DNA of 64,000 nucleotides from Corynebacterium lipophiloflavum DSM 44291 (GCF_000159635.1 NZ_GG667194.1:24329-88328), one strand, 5' to 3'; shown: positions 27,311 through 36,184, numbered from the stretch's first letter. Translations and numbers: made by a program. The notes: generated from the letters alone by a model not told the origin.

Positions 27311-28524
27311 ATCACTTCGTTCTTGCCCACGACAACCACTCCGCTGTCGGAGACGGTGAAGCGGCCACGGTCGCGCTCGAGGTCCACACCGATGATCTCG
27401 CCGTCGGAGACGTAGACGTTCTTGTCCAGAATCGCGCGGCGCACCACCGCGCCCTTGCCCACGCGCACCCCCGGCAGCAGCACCGAGCCCTCCACCGTGG
27501 CGCCTTCTTCAACGAGCACGTCGGTGGAAACGACCGAGTTGCGCACCGTCGCGCCCGAGACGATCGAGCCCGACGCCACGATGGACTCCTGCGAGATCCC
27601 GCCGAGGACGAACTTCGCCGGGGGCAGGTTGCCCTCCTCCGTGGAGTGGATCGGCCACGCCTTGTTGTAGAGGTTGAAGATCGGGTGCGAGGAGATCAGG
27701 TCCATGTGCGCCTCGTAGAAGGAGTCGATGGTACCTACGTCGCGCCAGTAGCCCTTGTCACGCTCGGTCGCGCCCGGTACCTCGTTGCCGGAGAAGTCGT
27801 AGACGTTGGCCTGGCCCTTGGACACGAAGTACGGGATGATGTCGCCGCCCATGTCGTGGTCCGAGTCGTCGTTCTGCTCGTCCTCGAGCAGCGCCTTGAT
27901 CAGCGGCTCGGTGGAGAACACGTAGTTGCCCATGGACGCGAAAGTCACCCCCGGGTCGTCCGGGGTGCCCGGCGGGTCCACCGGCTTTTCCAGAAACTCG
28001 GTGATCGTGCCGTCCGCGTCGGCCTGGATGCAGCCGAAGGCGGTCGCCTCGTGGCGCGGCACGCGGATGCCCGCGACGGTGGCGTCCTTGCCCGAGGCGA
28101 TGTGGTTTTCCACCATCTGTGAGGGGTCCATGCGGTAGACGTGATCAGCGCCGAAGACCAGCACGTAGTCCGGCTTGTCGTCGTAAATCAGGTTCAGCGA
28201 CTGCACAATCGCATCCGCCGAGCCGGAGAACCAGCGCTTGCCGCGGCGCTGCTGCGCGGGCACCGACGCGATGTACTGCGGGGTGGGACCGGAGACGTTC
28301 CACGCGGTGGCGACGTGCCGATCCAGCGAGTGCGACTTGTATTGCGTCAGCACCGCGATACGCATGTAACCGGCGTTGACCAAGTTCGACAAGACGAAAT
28401 CGATCAGGCGGTAATTTCCGGCGAAGGGGACGGCGGGCTTGGCGCGGTCGGCTGTCAGGGGGAACAAGCGCTTCCCCTCGCCTCCCGCAAGGACGATGGC
28501 AAGAACTCTGGGCTGTGTCTTCAC
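27307..28524 (-). CDS. glgC: Glucose-1-phosphate adenylyltransferase
   Basis: Makes ADP-glucose from glucose-1-phosphate and ATP, the committed step towards glycogen-type alpha-glucans. The 405-residue length is typical. The N-terminal nucleotidyltransferase motif [20 protein letters not shown] is intact, with [10 protein letters not shown], the [13 protein letters not shown] strand, glucose-1-P site FLEKP, and a C-terminal left-handed beta-helix of hexapeptide type ([19 protein letters not shown]). GTG 28524 has AAGGTGT upstream. It is divergent from glgA across about 100 bp, so both may share regulation. Confidence 0.96.
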   Translation of the reverse strand: MKTQPRVLAIVLAGGEGKRLFPLTADRAKPAVPFAGNYRLIDFVLSNLVNAGYMRIAVLTQYKSHSLDRHVATAWNVSGPTPQYIASVPAQQRRGKRWFSGSADAIVQSLNLIYDDKPDYVLVFGADHVYRMDPSQMVENHIASGKDATVAGIRVPRHEATAFGCIQADADGTITEFLEKPVDPPGTPDDPGVTFASMGNYVFSTEPLIKALLEDEQNDDSDHDMGGDIIPYFVSKGQANVYDFSGNEVPGATERDKGYWRDVGTIDSFYEAHMDLISSHPIFNLYNKAWPIHSTEEGNLPPAKFVLGGISQESIVASGSIVSGATVRNSVVSTDVLVEEGATVEGSVLLPGVRVGKGAVVRRAILDKNVYVSDGEIIGVDLERDRGRFTVSDSGVVVVGKNEVI

Positions 28525-28627
28525 ACCTTCTTAGCCTATTAAAACCCCAGTCATCCTGCAGCCGATACGGCGTCGGTTCGTTAGAGGTTTCTGCAGGCGG
28601 GAATTTTCGTCACTAAGCTCGGCGGGC

Positions 28628-29788
28628 ATGAGAGTGGGAATGATGACTCGGGAGTACCCGCCGGAGGTTTACGGCGGGGCTGGTGTCCATGTCACCGAAC
28701 TAACGCGGTTCATGCGCGAGATTGACGGCGTGGACGTTGACGTGCACTGCATGGGCGAGCCGCGCGACGGCGACAACGTCTACGTCCATGGCGTTGACCC
28801 GAAGCTAACGGACGCCAACGGCGCGATCAAGACGCTGTCGACGGGGCTGCGCATCGCCGATGCCGCCTCGAACCTGCAGGTCGCCCACTCGCACACCTGG
28901 TACGCGGGCATGGGTGGCCACCTCACCGGCCTGCTCTACGACATCCCCCACGTCGCCACGGCGCACTCGCTGGAACCGGATCGCCCCTGGAAGCGCGAGC
29001 AGCTCGGCGGCGGTTACGACGTCTCCTCATGGTCGGAGAAGAACGCCTTCGAAAACGCCGACGCCGTCATCGCCGTCTCCTCCGGGATGAAGAAATCAAT
29101 CCTTGAGGCCTACCCGCGTATCGACGACTCCAAGGTCCACGTCGTCCTCAACGGCATCGACACTGCCACCTGGTACCCCGGCGATGCCACCATCACCGAG
29201 GAGATCGGGGTGGACACCTCCCGCCCCGTCGTCGCCTTCGTCGGCCGCATTACGCGGCAAAAGGGCGTGCCGCACCTGCTCAAGGCCGCTTCCCGCTTCG
29301 ACACCGACATCCAGTTGATCCTGTGCGCGGGCGCGCCCGACACCCCCGAGATCGCGGCGGAGACCAAGGCGCTGGTCGACGAACTGCAGCAGCAGCGCGA
29401 CGGCATCTTCTGGGTCCAGGACATGCTTCCGGCGGAGAAGATCCGCGAGGTGTACGCCACCGCAGACGTGTTCGTCTGCCCGTCGATCTACGAGCCGTTG
29501 GGAATTGTCAACTTAGAGGCCATGGCCTGCCACACCGCGGTGGTGGCCTCGCGCGTCGGTGGCATCCCCGAGGTCGTGGTCGACGGCGAGACCGGCACCT
29601 TGGTGGACTACAACGAGGCCGATCCGGAGGCCTTCGAGTGTGGCCTCGCCGAAGCCGTCAACGCGATTGCCTCTGACTCGGACACGGCGCAGCGCATGGG
29701 CGCAGCGGGCCTAGAGCGCGCGAGAACCGATTTCACCTGGGACACCATCGCCCGCCAGACCGTCAACATCTACGAGAGCTTGATCTAA
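28628..29788 (+). CDS. glgA: Glycogen synthase / ADP-glucose glucosyltransferase, GT4 type
   Basis: Transfers glucose from ADP-glucose to an acceptor. In actinobacteria this GT4-type GlgA (also called GlgM) makes maltose-1-phosphate or elongates alpha-glucan. The 386-residue protein starts MRVGMMTREYPPEVYGGAGVHV, has the FVGRITRQKG donor-domain motif and the retaining-GT active-site signature SIYEPLGIVNLEAMA (E-x7-E). ATG 28628 lies 8 nt after a -10-like TAAGCT (28614-28619) with no RBS, suggesting a leaderless transcript. The GH32-like gene follows after 11 bp and is probably co-transcribed. Confidence 0.95.
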   Translation: MRVGMMTREYPPEVYGGAGVHVTELTRFMREIDGVDVDVHCMGEPRDGDNVYVHGVDPKLTDANGAIKTLSTGLRIADAASNLQVAHSHTWYAGMGGHLTGLLYDIPHVATAHSLEPDRPWKREQLGGGYDVSSWSEKNAFENADAVIAVSSGMKKSILEAYPRIDDSKVHVVLNGIDTATWYPGDATITEEIGVDTSRPVVAFVGRITRQKGVPHLLKAASRFDTDIQLILCAGAPDTPEIAAETKALVDELQQQRDGIFWVQDMLPAEKIREVYATADVFVCPSIYEPLGIVNLEAMACHTAVVASRVGGIPEVVVDGETGTLVDYNEADPEAFECGLAEAVNAIASDSDTAQRMGAAGLERARTDFTWDTIARQTVNIYESLI

Positions 29789-29799
29789 AAGGGACTTTT

Positions 29800-31194
29800 A
29801 TGAGCGTTTACCGACCTGAACTACACGTCACCGTCGAGCGCGGCATCCTCGATGCCTCCGCGGGCATTCTGCGCGACGGCAAAGACATCTGGCACATGTT
29901 CTTCCAGTACCGCACGGAGCCATCCGCGCCGAGCCGCTGGGGCCACAGCGTCTCGGAGGGCTCCGCCTTCGACTGGGTGGAGTGCAATGACGCCGTCGCG
30001 CCGTTCGGCGGCGAAATAGGAGTGCGCGCAGGCTCCGTCGTCGCGCACAGCGAGGGAACTGACGTGTACTTCACCTCCGTCACCGAGGCCGGAATGTCCA
30101 TCCAGATTTCGCGCGCGGACGACCTGGGTGAGCTCTGTGACAACGTCGACGAGGACTACCAGGTAGACCCGGGCATTCGCCGCCTTGGCAGCGTCTTGAC
30201 CGACGAAGGCGGCTACACCCGCTTCCGCTCCCCCTGCGTGGTGCCCAACTGGGAACACGCCGACGACCGCGACAAGGGCCAGGCCGGCTGGCTGATGCTG
30301 GCGATGACCGGCGAGCCCGAATCCCCCGTGCCCGTGGTGCTCAGCTCGGACAACGGCACCTCCTGGAGAATGATCGGCCCGCTCGAATTCGACGGCGACC
30401 CCGGCTTCGACCCCGCGGCCGAGCGCCTCGTCGCCCCGCGCATCATTCGGCTGCGCGACGAGGTCGACGCGCACATCTACGACGTGCTGATGTTTACCCT
30501 CGAGCGCCGCGGCAAGGACACCACCGGCTACATCGTGGGCACCCTGCAGGGCGCGGTGTTTACCGTGGCCAAGGAAGCGCGCCACATCGACTTCGGCCAT
30601 GACTTCACCCGTCCGCGCAGCACCAACTACACCCCGGGCAGCATCACCCACGACGAGCGGCTGAGCCACGCCTACATCTTCGGGGTGATGACGGACTCCG
30701 GACGCGGCGGCGACCCGACCACCGAGCCAAACTGGGAGGCCGAGGGCTGGGCCACCACCTTGAGCATCCCCCGTCGGCTCACCCTGCAGGGCGGGGCGCT
30801 GTACCAGACCCCGCCACGCGGGATTCCCGACGCTGTGGCCGCAACCGAGCGCGCCCGCCTTTGGACTGGCTTGTGCGAGATCCCGGTCGGCGAAACCGGC
30901 TCGATCAAGGCCGAGATCATCGACGGCGACGGCAACGTCGCAGCCGTGATCACGCACTCCGGCGACGAGATCAGCCTCGACCGCTTCGACGGGGCGCCGG
31001 CGTCGGCGTCGCTCGGCGATGACGACGAAGACAACATTACGATCTTGGTCGACAGCTCCACCATCGAGGTTTTCGCCGGCGGCGGCGCAGTGGCGATGTC
31101 CTCGCGCTTCTGGCCAAGCGGCGGTGCCGCGGACATCCGGATCTCCACCGACGGGTCGGCGCAGGTGCTCAACGAGTGGAACCGCAGCGCCTAG
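29800..31194 (+). CDS. GH32-like protein, catalytic residues apparently replaced
   Basis: A 464-residue protein with the layout of glycoside hydrolase family 32 (invertase/fructosidase). The N-terminal five-blade propeller begins at RPELHVTVERGILDASAG and WHMFFQYR; a C-terminal beta-sandwich contains ILVDSSTIEVFAGGGA. The three GH32 motifs are altered. WMNDPNG reads GILDASAG, keeping only the Asp at 18. The RDP motif reads FRSP (142-145). The acid/base ECP region reads VAPR (211-214), so the expected Glu is Val. Fructosidase activity is therefore doubtful; glycan binding or a different reaction is possible. It is 11 bp downstream of glgA, tying it to alpha-glucan metabolism rather than sucrose. 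AAAGGGACTTTT precedes the ATG. Confidence 0.8.
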   Translation: MSVYRPELHVTVERGILDASAGILRDGKDIWHMFFQYRTEPSAPSRWGHSVSEGSAFDWVECNDAVAPFGGEIGVRAGSVVAHSEGTDVYFTSVTEAGMSIQISRADDLGELCDNVDEDYQVDPGIRRLGSVLTDEGGYTRFRSPCVVPNWEHADDRDKGQAGWLMLAMTGEPESPVPVVLSSDNGTSWRMIGPLEFDGDPGFDPAAERLVAPRIIRLRDEVDAHIYDVLMFTLERRGKDTTGYIVGTLQGAVFTVAKEARHIDFGHDFTRPRSTNYTPGSITHDERLSHAYIFGVMTDSGRGGDPTTEPNWEAEGWATTLSIPRRLTLQGGALYQTPPRGIPDAVAATERARLWTGLCEIPVGETGSIKAEIIDGDGNVAAVITHSGDEISLDRFDGAPASASLGDDDEDNITILVDSSTIEVFAGGGAVAMSSRFWPSGGAADIRISTDGSAQVLNEWNRSA

Positions 31195-32066
31195 CCCTCC
31201 AAGGGCTCTGAGGCCTTGCGCATCCGCACGATGATGCCTCGCGCCGTCACGGCGAGGTGATCAGGCAGCGCGCGCAAACGCTCGTCGAGTGTTGCCGGCT
31301 CAATGTGGCGCGCCGACGGGCTCATGCCCACCTGCGCGGCGATTGATTCGCGGTCGAGGCGCATCGGGAATTCCAGGACCTCCGGTTCGCCAATGAGCTC
31401 GAGGTGGCCCGCGGCCTGTTCCACGAGGCGCTCCAGCTTGCCCTCCTCCACCCCGAGGATGCCCAGCGGCGCGCGCAACTCGTCGAGGTGGCCGTGCCCC
31501 GGAATCATCACGACAACCTCACCCTGCGGGGCCAGCACGCGGGCGAATTCGGCGGGGTTGCGGGGCGCGAAGACGACGGTGATCACATTGATGGAGGCGT
31601 CGAGAAGCGGCAGCCCCTCCCAGACATCGGCGACGACCGCGCCGACGCGCGGGTGCGCCTTAGCCAAGCGTTTCGCCGCAGGTACGGAGATGTCGAGGCC
31701 GACGCCGCGCACACCGGCGATGCTGTCAAGCGTGTGCGCGAGGTAGTAGCCCGTGCCCGCGCCAACTTCGACGACAACAGGCTCGGCGGCCGAGGTGGCC
31801 TCCAGCGCGCGGGACACGCGATCGGTGACGGCCTCCACGAAAGGGGCGAAGTGGCCCTGGGAGAGGAACACCTCCCGGGCCATGACCATCTCCAAGCTGT
31901 CGCCCTCGTGGTTGAGCCCGGCACCGGCGCTCAGCGTGACGTAGCCTTGCTTGGCCACATCGTAAGAATGACCCGACTCGGAAACGAGCCGGGTGAAGTC
32001 GTCGGCGCCGGCAAGGCGGGTGCCGTCGACGGGGTCTGCGAGGACGTCGACAATGTCAGAGAGCAT
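31191..32066 (-). CDS. SAM-dependent methyltransferase, RlmA (23S rRNA guanine-N1) family
   Basis: A 291-residue protein with the layout of RlmA-type rRNA methyltransferases, which modify a guanine in domain II of 23S rRNA. The conserved HSYDVAKQGYVTL segment follows the N-terminal region, then the SAM site VVVEVGAGTGYYLAHTL, and VFAPRNPAEFARVLAPQGEVV. The N-terminal zinc ribbon that gives the family its CxxC...C..H pattern is not intact: the first region reads LADPVDGTRLA with no cysteines, while the His is kept in SGHSYD. Target choice may differ from E. coli RlmA. It overlaps the GH32-like gene end by 4 bp (convergent). Confidence 0.85.
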   Translation of the reverse strand: MLSDIVDVLADPVDGTRLAGADDFTRLVSESGHSYDVAKQGYVTLSAGAGLNHEGDSLEMVMAREVFLSQGHFAPFVEAVTDRVSRALEATSAAEPVVVEVGAGTGYYLAHTLDSIAGVRGVGLDISVPAAKRLAKAHPRVGAVVADVWEGLPLLDASINVITVVFAPRNPAEFARVLAPQGEVVVMIPGHGHLDELRAPLGILGVEEGKLERLVEQAAGHLELIGEPEVLEFPMRLDRESIAAQVGMSPSARHIEPATLDERLRALPDHLAVTARGIIVRMRKASEPLEG

Positions 32067-32092
32067 GGGCCGATCTTACCCCCGTCCGACTG

Positions 32093-32119
32093 AAAAGGCG
32101 TCAGTGCGCTGACTGCGCC
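32093..32119 (-). terminator. Rho-independent terminator after the DUF3117 gene
   Basis: Read on the minus strand, GGCG-CA-GTCAG pairs with CTGACGCC across a CGCA loop and is followed by TTTT. It begins 1 bp inside the DUF3117 stop codon and separates that operon from the methyltransferase downstream. Confidence 0.75.
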
Positions 32120-32289
32120 TACTCCCCCGCCGCCTGGAGCAACAGGGTGCCGAGCTCGGAGGCTTCTTCGGCGTTCAACTCCACCACGAGGCGGCCCCCG
32201 CCGTCAGACGGGATGCGCATGACGATTTTACGGCTTTCCACCACTGCTTCCATGGGGCCGTTGCCGGTGCGGGGTTTCATTGCTGCCAT
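32119..32289 (-). CDS. DUF3117 small protein
   Basis: A 56-residue protein, too short for standard ORF thresholds, starting at ATG 32289 with AAGGAGC upstream. The N-terminus MAAMKPRTGNGPMEAV and the middle IVMRIPSDGGGRLVVEL, ending in EEASELGTLLL, match DUF3117, a small actinobacterial family of unknown function. Its first 62 bp overlap the 3' end of the DivIVA-like gene in another frame on the same strand. It ends at a clear terminator. Confidence 0.92.
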   Translation of the reverse strand: MAAMKPRTGNGPMEAVVESRKIVMRIPSDGGGRLVVELNAEEASELGTLLLQAAGE

Positions 32290-32626
32290 TGGGTTGTGCT
32301 CCTTCTAACGCAGGCGTTTCACCCAATGCTACGTCGTTTTCGACCGCGGCACCGTAAACTTCGCTGTCGGATGTCAGTCGGTGCAGGTCAGCGAGCTGGG
32401 CGAGGAGCGCATCCACCTGGTCCATCTTGTAGCCGCGGTGCACGACCTCAAGCTGCACCGCCCCAATGTCGCCCTGCTCGACCGCGCGGCGGTTGTGCCC
32501 GATCACGTCCGTGGTCTCCGCCAGCGGCGGCAGCGCCTCGCCCCGCCCGAAGAGGTACACGCTGGCCATCACGCCGATTACGCAGACAATGGCGACAACG
32601 AGCATGAGCATGATCCACGACAGCAT
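32228..32626 (-). CDS. Membrane-anchored DivIVA-domain protein
   Basis: A 132-residue protein. One N-terminal transmembrane helix (WIMLMLVVAIVCVIGVMASVY) is followed by a short linker and a DivIVA-like motif (VHRGYKMDQVDALLAQLADL), the R-G-Y-x2-x-Q-V-D signature found at the membrane end of DivIVA/Wag31-family proteins. The remaining tail is polar and disordered. It may take part in polar growth or septum-linked processes, but function is not established. It starts 4 bp after the gpgS stop (co-translated) and its end overlaps the DUF3117 gene by 62 bp. Confidence 0.85.
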   Translation of the reverse strand: MLSWIMLMLVVAIVCVIGVMASVYLFGRGEALPPLAETTDVIGHNRRAVEQGDIGAVQLEVVHRGYKMDQVDALLAQLADLHRLTSDSEVYGAAVENDVALGETPALEGAQPNGSNETPHRQRPHGSSGGKP

Positions 32627-32629
32627 GGG

Positions 32630-33370
32630 TCACATCCTAACGTGCGTCCACGGCGGCCGCTGCCGCACTCCCGTGGGCAGGACACCGGCGCGGTCGAGGA
32701 TGGTTGCGGCCACCACGTCCGCCATGGGGCCGAGCTGGGAAAGCGGACGGTTGCGGTGTTGGCGCGCGCCGAGCTCCACCTGGGCAATCGCCTCGCGGCC
32801 GTAGGTTGCGGCGACGTCGATTAGGAGGCCCGCCTCCACCCCGTAGCCGTCGACGAACGGCAGCTTGAGCGCGGTGTCGCGGCGGACCGCGTACTCGCCG
32901 GCCAGCGGTTGGACGATGTCGGAGAGCTCGGGGAACAACGTACGCAGCAGCGGCTTCGCGCACAGTTCGGTCACCCTCCCGCCACCGCCGGCCACTTCGC
33001 CGAGGTCGCGCCGGTACGATGCCTTGACCAAGTGGACTCCGGCGTCGGCGAAAGGCGCGGCGAGCGCGTCGACCCACGCGGGTGCGACAGTGGTGACGTC
33101 CGCGTCGATGAAAACCACCACGTCCCCGGTGGCGGCGTTGACCCCGCGCCACAGCGCCTCGCCCTTGCCCGGGCGCGGCGGCAGCTGCGGGTGCACATCA
33201 GCCCAGTTCACCACCCGCGCCCCGGCCTCGCTGGCGCGGCGGGCGGTGGCGTCGGTGGAATCGGAGTCGACGACGATGACCTCGTGAGCCTGTGAACTAA
33301 GGCACGACGCAACGACGTGCGCCACGGTGTCTTGCTCGTTGAGCGCGGGAATAACGACGCTGACCTTCAC
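32630..33370 (-). CDS. gpgS: Glucosyl-3-phosphoglycerate synthase
   Basis: Transfers glucose from a nucleotide-glucose to 3-phosphoglycerate, the first step towards methylglucose lipopolysaccharide-type glycans in mycobacteria and relatives. The 246 residues form a single GT-A domain: VSVVIPALNEQDTV (5-17), the PGKGEALW phosphate-binding stretch (67-74), the metal-binding D-A-D at 89-91 and the later VDGYGVEAGLLIDVA. It is shorter than the mycobacterial enzyme (about 320 residues). GTG 33370 shares a GTGA overlap with folP2. The methylglucose pathway is not evident elsewhere in this window. Confidence 0.9.
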   Translation of the reverse strand: MKVSVVIPALNEQDTVAHVVASCLSSQAHEVIVVDSDSTDATARRASEAGARVVNWADVHPQLPPRPGKGEALWRGVNAATGDVVVFIDADVTTVAPAWVDALAAPFADAGVHLVKASYRRDLGEVAGGGGRVTELCAKPLLRTLFPELSDIVQPLAGEYAVRRDTALKLPFVDGYGVEAGLLIDVAATYGREAIAQVELGARQHRNRPLSQLGPMADVVAATILDRAGVLPTGVRQRPPWTHVRM

Positions 33371-34203
33371 GCCAGGCCCCGCACCGTGTTCAGCGGCCGG
33401 GCCGTGCCGTCAATCGCCGCGGTCATGCGGATTACGTCGACGGTGTCGCGCACCTCGTGAACCCGAAAGGCCGCCACTCCCCGCGCCGCGGCCCAGGCGG
33501 TGGCCGCGAGCGTGCCCGCGACGCGCCCTCCGACCGGGCGGTCCACGGTTTCGCCGACGAAGTCCTTGTTCGACAGCGCCATGAGTACCGGCCACCCGGT
33601 GCCGACGAGCTCGTCGACGCGGCGCAGGATCTCCAGGCCGTGAAAGGTGTTCTTACCAAAGTCGTGCGCCGGGTCGATGAAGACCTTCTCCTCCGGCACT
33701 CCGAGGGCGGCCGCCCGCTCGGCCAGGGCAACTGTTTGCGCGATGACGTCGCGGACAACGTCGTCGTAATGCACCCGGTGCGGCCTCGTGCGTGGTGTTG
33801 CCCCGCCCGTATGCGAGCAGACGTAGCCGATGCGCAGGGCCCCGGCGGCCTCAATGAGCTCGGGGTCCCAGCCCGCCCACGTGTCGTTGATCAGGTCGGC
33901 GCCCGCGGCGGCCGCGGCCTCGGCGACGGGGGCGCGCCACGTGTCCACCGAGATGCTCACCTCGCGGTGGCGCTCACGCACCGCGGCGATCAGCGGCACG
34001 ACCCGGTCGATCTCCTCCGCCACCGAGACCTGCTCACCCGGCCCCGCCTTGACCCCGCCGACATCGACGATGGAGGCACCGTCGGCGATGACGGCGTCGG
34101 CACGCTCTAGCGCCCTGTCCATGCCGAAGGTGGCGCCGCGGTCGTAGAAGGAATCCGGGGTGCGGTTAATGATCGCCATCACCCGCGCGAGCTTGTCGGT
34201 CAC
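33367..34203 (-). CDS. folP2: Dihydropteroate synthase homologue FolP2
   Basis: A TIM-barrel of the dihydropteroate synthase family. The 278 residues show the opening MAIINRTPDSFYD, IVDVGGVKAGPG, SVDTW, LINDTWAG and a barrel end with FRVHEVRDTVDV. In mycobacteria the second copy, FolP2, lies next to gpgS and does not replace FolP1, so a role outside folate is likely; the same neighbourhood here supports that assignment. GTG 34203 is 3 bp from the LOG-family stop and its own stop overlaps gpgS. Confidence 0.88.
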   Translation of the reverse strand: MTDKLARVMAIINRTPDSFYDRGATFGMDRALERADAVIADGASIVDVGGVKAGPGEQVSVAEEIDRVVPLIAAVRERHREVSISVDTWRAPVAEAAAAAGADLINDTWAGWDPELIEAAGALRIGYVCSHTGGATPRTRPHRVHYDDVVRDVIAQTVALAERAAALGVPEEKVFIDPAHDFGKNTFHGLEILRRVDELVGTGWPVLMALSNKDFVGETVDRPVGGRVAGTLAATAWAAARGVAAFRVHEVRDTVDVIRMTAAIDGTARPLNTVRGLA

Positions 34204-34206
34204 GTC

Positions 34207-34995
34207 CTACTCGACGCCTTTCAGACGCTGGTCCGTCATCACCTTGTGCGCCTCGACGATGTAGGCCACGGCCTCGTCCACAGAATCGGTGACCAAGAAA
34301 AGCTGGTCATCGCCCTCGGAAATGAGGCCGCGGGCGAGCTGCTGGCCGCGAATCCAATCGACCAGACCGCTCCAGAAATCGACGCCCATGAGCACGATCG
34401 GGAAGTTGGTCACCTTGCCGGTTTGCACCATGCACAGCACCTCGAAGACCTCGTCGAGCGTGCCGTAGCCGCCCGGCAGGGTGATAAACGCCTGCGAGTA
34501 CTTCAAAAACATGGTCTTGCGGGCGAAGAAGTACCGAAAGTTCAAGCCCAGATCGACCCAGTCGTTGAGCCCCTGCTCGAAGGGCAGCTCAATGCCGAGC
34601 CCGACGGACAACCCGCCCGCCTCGTGCGCACCGCGGTTCGGGCCCTCCATCAGCCCCGGCCCGCCGCCGGTGATCACGGCGTAGCCCGCCTCCACCAGCG
34701 CTTGACCCACCTCGCGCGCCTGCTCGTACTCGGCCGTGCCCTCGCCCAGGCGCGCCGAACCGAACACGGTCACGGCCTTCGGCAGTTCAGAAAGGGCGTC
34801 AAAGCCGGCAACGAACTCCGACTGGATGCGCATCACGCGCCACGGGTCGGCGTGCTTCCAGTCGTGGTCACTGCTGCCCTGGGACTCCAGCAAACGCTGG
34901 TCGTGGGTGGACTGCTGCTGCTGGTCGCTGCGCAGCATGATCGGCCCGCGCAGCTTGCGGTCGCGCTCGGGCTTCGGGGTGATGTGGGGCGCCAC
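34207..34995 (-). CDS. LOG-family (lonely guy, TIGR00730-type) phosphoribohydrolase
   Basis: A 262-residue Rossmann-fold protein of the LOG family, whose characterised members hydrolyse nucleoside 5'-monophosphates such as cytokinin ribotides. The diagnostic PGGYGTLDEVFE motif is present, together with TVFGSARLGEGTAEYEQAR, VITGGGPGLMEGPNRGAHEA and RKTMFLKYSQAF. The N-terminus before this carries about 80 extra residues (MVAPHITPKPERDRK type), as in larger actinobacterial members. GTG 34995 is chosen because GAGAGGGAAAC precedes it; the frame extending to 35136 runs into dapE. Confidence 0.88.
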   Translation of the reverse strand: MAPHITPKPERDRKLRGPIMLRSDQQQQSTHDQRLLESQGSSDHDWKHADPWRVMRIQSEFVAGFDALSELPKAVTVFGSARLGEGTAEYEQAREVGQALVEAGYAVITGGGPGLMEGPNRGAHEAGGLSVGLGIELPFEQGLNDWVDLGLNFRYFFARKTMFLKYSQAFITLPGGYGTLDEVFEVLCMVQTGKVTNFPIVLMGVDFWSGLVDWIRGQQLARGLISEGDDQLFLVTDSVDEAVAYIVEAHKVMTDQRLKGVE

Positions 34996-35066
34996 GTTTC
35001 CCTCTCGTTGGTCGGTGAAGTAGGTCTGTATCAAGGTCGCCGCCGCCGGGCCTGGCCGTGGGGGGG

Positions 35067-36155
35067 TTACCGCGGCGTGGCCGCGAGGTAGACCTCGAGC
35101 GTGCGGGCGACAGTGTAAATCTGCTCGGTCGGGCACTGCTCATCCACCTTGTGGGCGAAGCCGGGATCGCCCGGCCCGAAGTTCACGGCCGGAATTCCAA
35201 GGGTAGAGAACCGCGCCACATCCGTCCATCCGAACTTCGCGCGAAAATTCCCGCCGACGGCCTCGACGAGGTCGCGCGCCACGGGGTCATCGAGGCCCGG
35301 CAACGCCGCCGGCGCGATATCGTCCCACACCAGCTCCAAACCCTCCTCCAAACTCAGCGCCTCGACCAGGTGGGCCTTGGCGTCGTCGACGCTGCGATCG
35401 GGCGCGTAGCGGAAGTTGATGGTCAGCTGGGCGAGGTCCGGGATCGTATTCGTCGCCACGAAACCCTCGAGCCCCACCACGTTGAGGCCCTCGCGGTACT
35501 CGCAGCCCGCGATGGTGACGCTGCGCGGCGTGTAACCCGCGACGCGCGAAAGCACGCCCGCCAGCTTGTGCGCCGCGTTGTCGCCGAGCCAACTGCGCGC
35601 CGAGTGGGCGCGGGTGCCGTGCGCCTTCACGAACACGCGGATCGTGCCCTGGCAGCCGGCCTCGATGATGGCTCCGGAGGGCTCACCGAGCAGCGCGAGG
35701 TCGCCAGCGAGCAGGTCGGGGCGGTCGCGCTCCAGGTGGTAGAGACCGTTATGTTCGCTGGAGACCTCCTCGCCCTCGTAGGCAATGAGGGTCAGATCGA
35801 ATGCGCTGGCCTGAGGCGTCGACAAGCGGGCGAATGCTCCCAGGTAGCAGGCCAGGCCCGACTTCATGTCCACAGAGCCGCAGCCGTGAAGCACGCCGTT
35901 GTCAAGGCGGTGCGGCGTGTTGTTGGCCAGGGGAACGGTATCCACGTGGCCGGCGAGCAAGACGCGCTGCGCCAAGCCGTGGTGGGTCCTGGCGACCACG
36001 GTGTTGGCCCTGCGGATCACCTCAACCCCCTCGAGCTGGCGCAGCGCGGCCTCGATCGCGTCAGCGATCTCGCCTTCGTGGTGCGAGGGCGACTCGATAT
36101 CGATCAAAGCCGCGGTCAGGTCAACGGGATCGGCGAAGAGATTGAGTAAAGCCAC
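35067..36155 (-). CDS. dapE: Succinyl-diaminopimelate desuccinylase
   Basis: Hydrolyses N-succinyl-LL-diaminopimelate, the desuccinylation step of the lysine/DAP pathway. The 362 residues carry the M20 metallopeptidase metal sites: LLAGHVDTVP (His70, Asp72), GCGSVDMKSG (Asp96) and AYEGEEVSSEHNG (Glu129/130), followed by the dimerisation lid and the C-terminal PGDPGFAHKVDEQ histidine. GTG 36155 is used. It is divergent from the dapD-like gene across about 30 bp, so dap genes sit on both sides of a shared control region. Confidence 0.95.
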   Translation of the reverse strand: MALLNLFADPVDLTAALIDIESPSHHEGEIADAIEAALRQLEGVEVIRRANTVVARTHHGLAQRVLLAGHVDTVPLANNTPHRLDNGVLHGCGSVDMKSGLACYLGAFARLSTPQASAFDLTLIAYEGEEVSSEHNGLYHLERDRPDLLAGDLALLGEPSGAIIEAGCQGTIRVFVKAHGTRAHSARSWLGDNAAHKLAGVLSRVAGYTPRSVTIAGCEYREGLNVVGLEGFVATNTIPDLAQLTINFRYAPDRSVDDAKAHLVEALSLEEGLELVWDDIAPAALPGLDDPVARDLVEAVGGNFRAKFGWTDVARFSTLGIPAVNFGPGDPGFAHKVDEQCPTEQIYTVARTLEVYLAATPR

Positions 36156-36169
36156 ACGGCAATCCTACG

Positions 36170-36175
36170 TTTATG
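36170..36175 (+). promoter_or_regulatory. -10 hexamer, leaderless start of the dapD-like gene
   Basis: TATGAT ends 9 nt before ATG 36185 and overlaps the alternative in-frame ATG at 36173. There is no Shine-Dalgarno, which fits a leaderless transcript starting at or near 36185. Confidence 0.4.
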
Positions 36176-36184
36176 ATGAGACCC

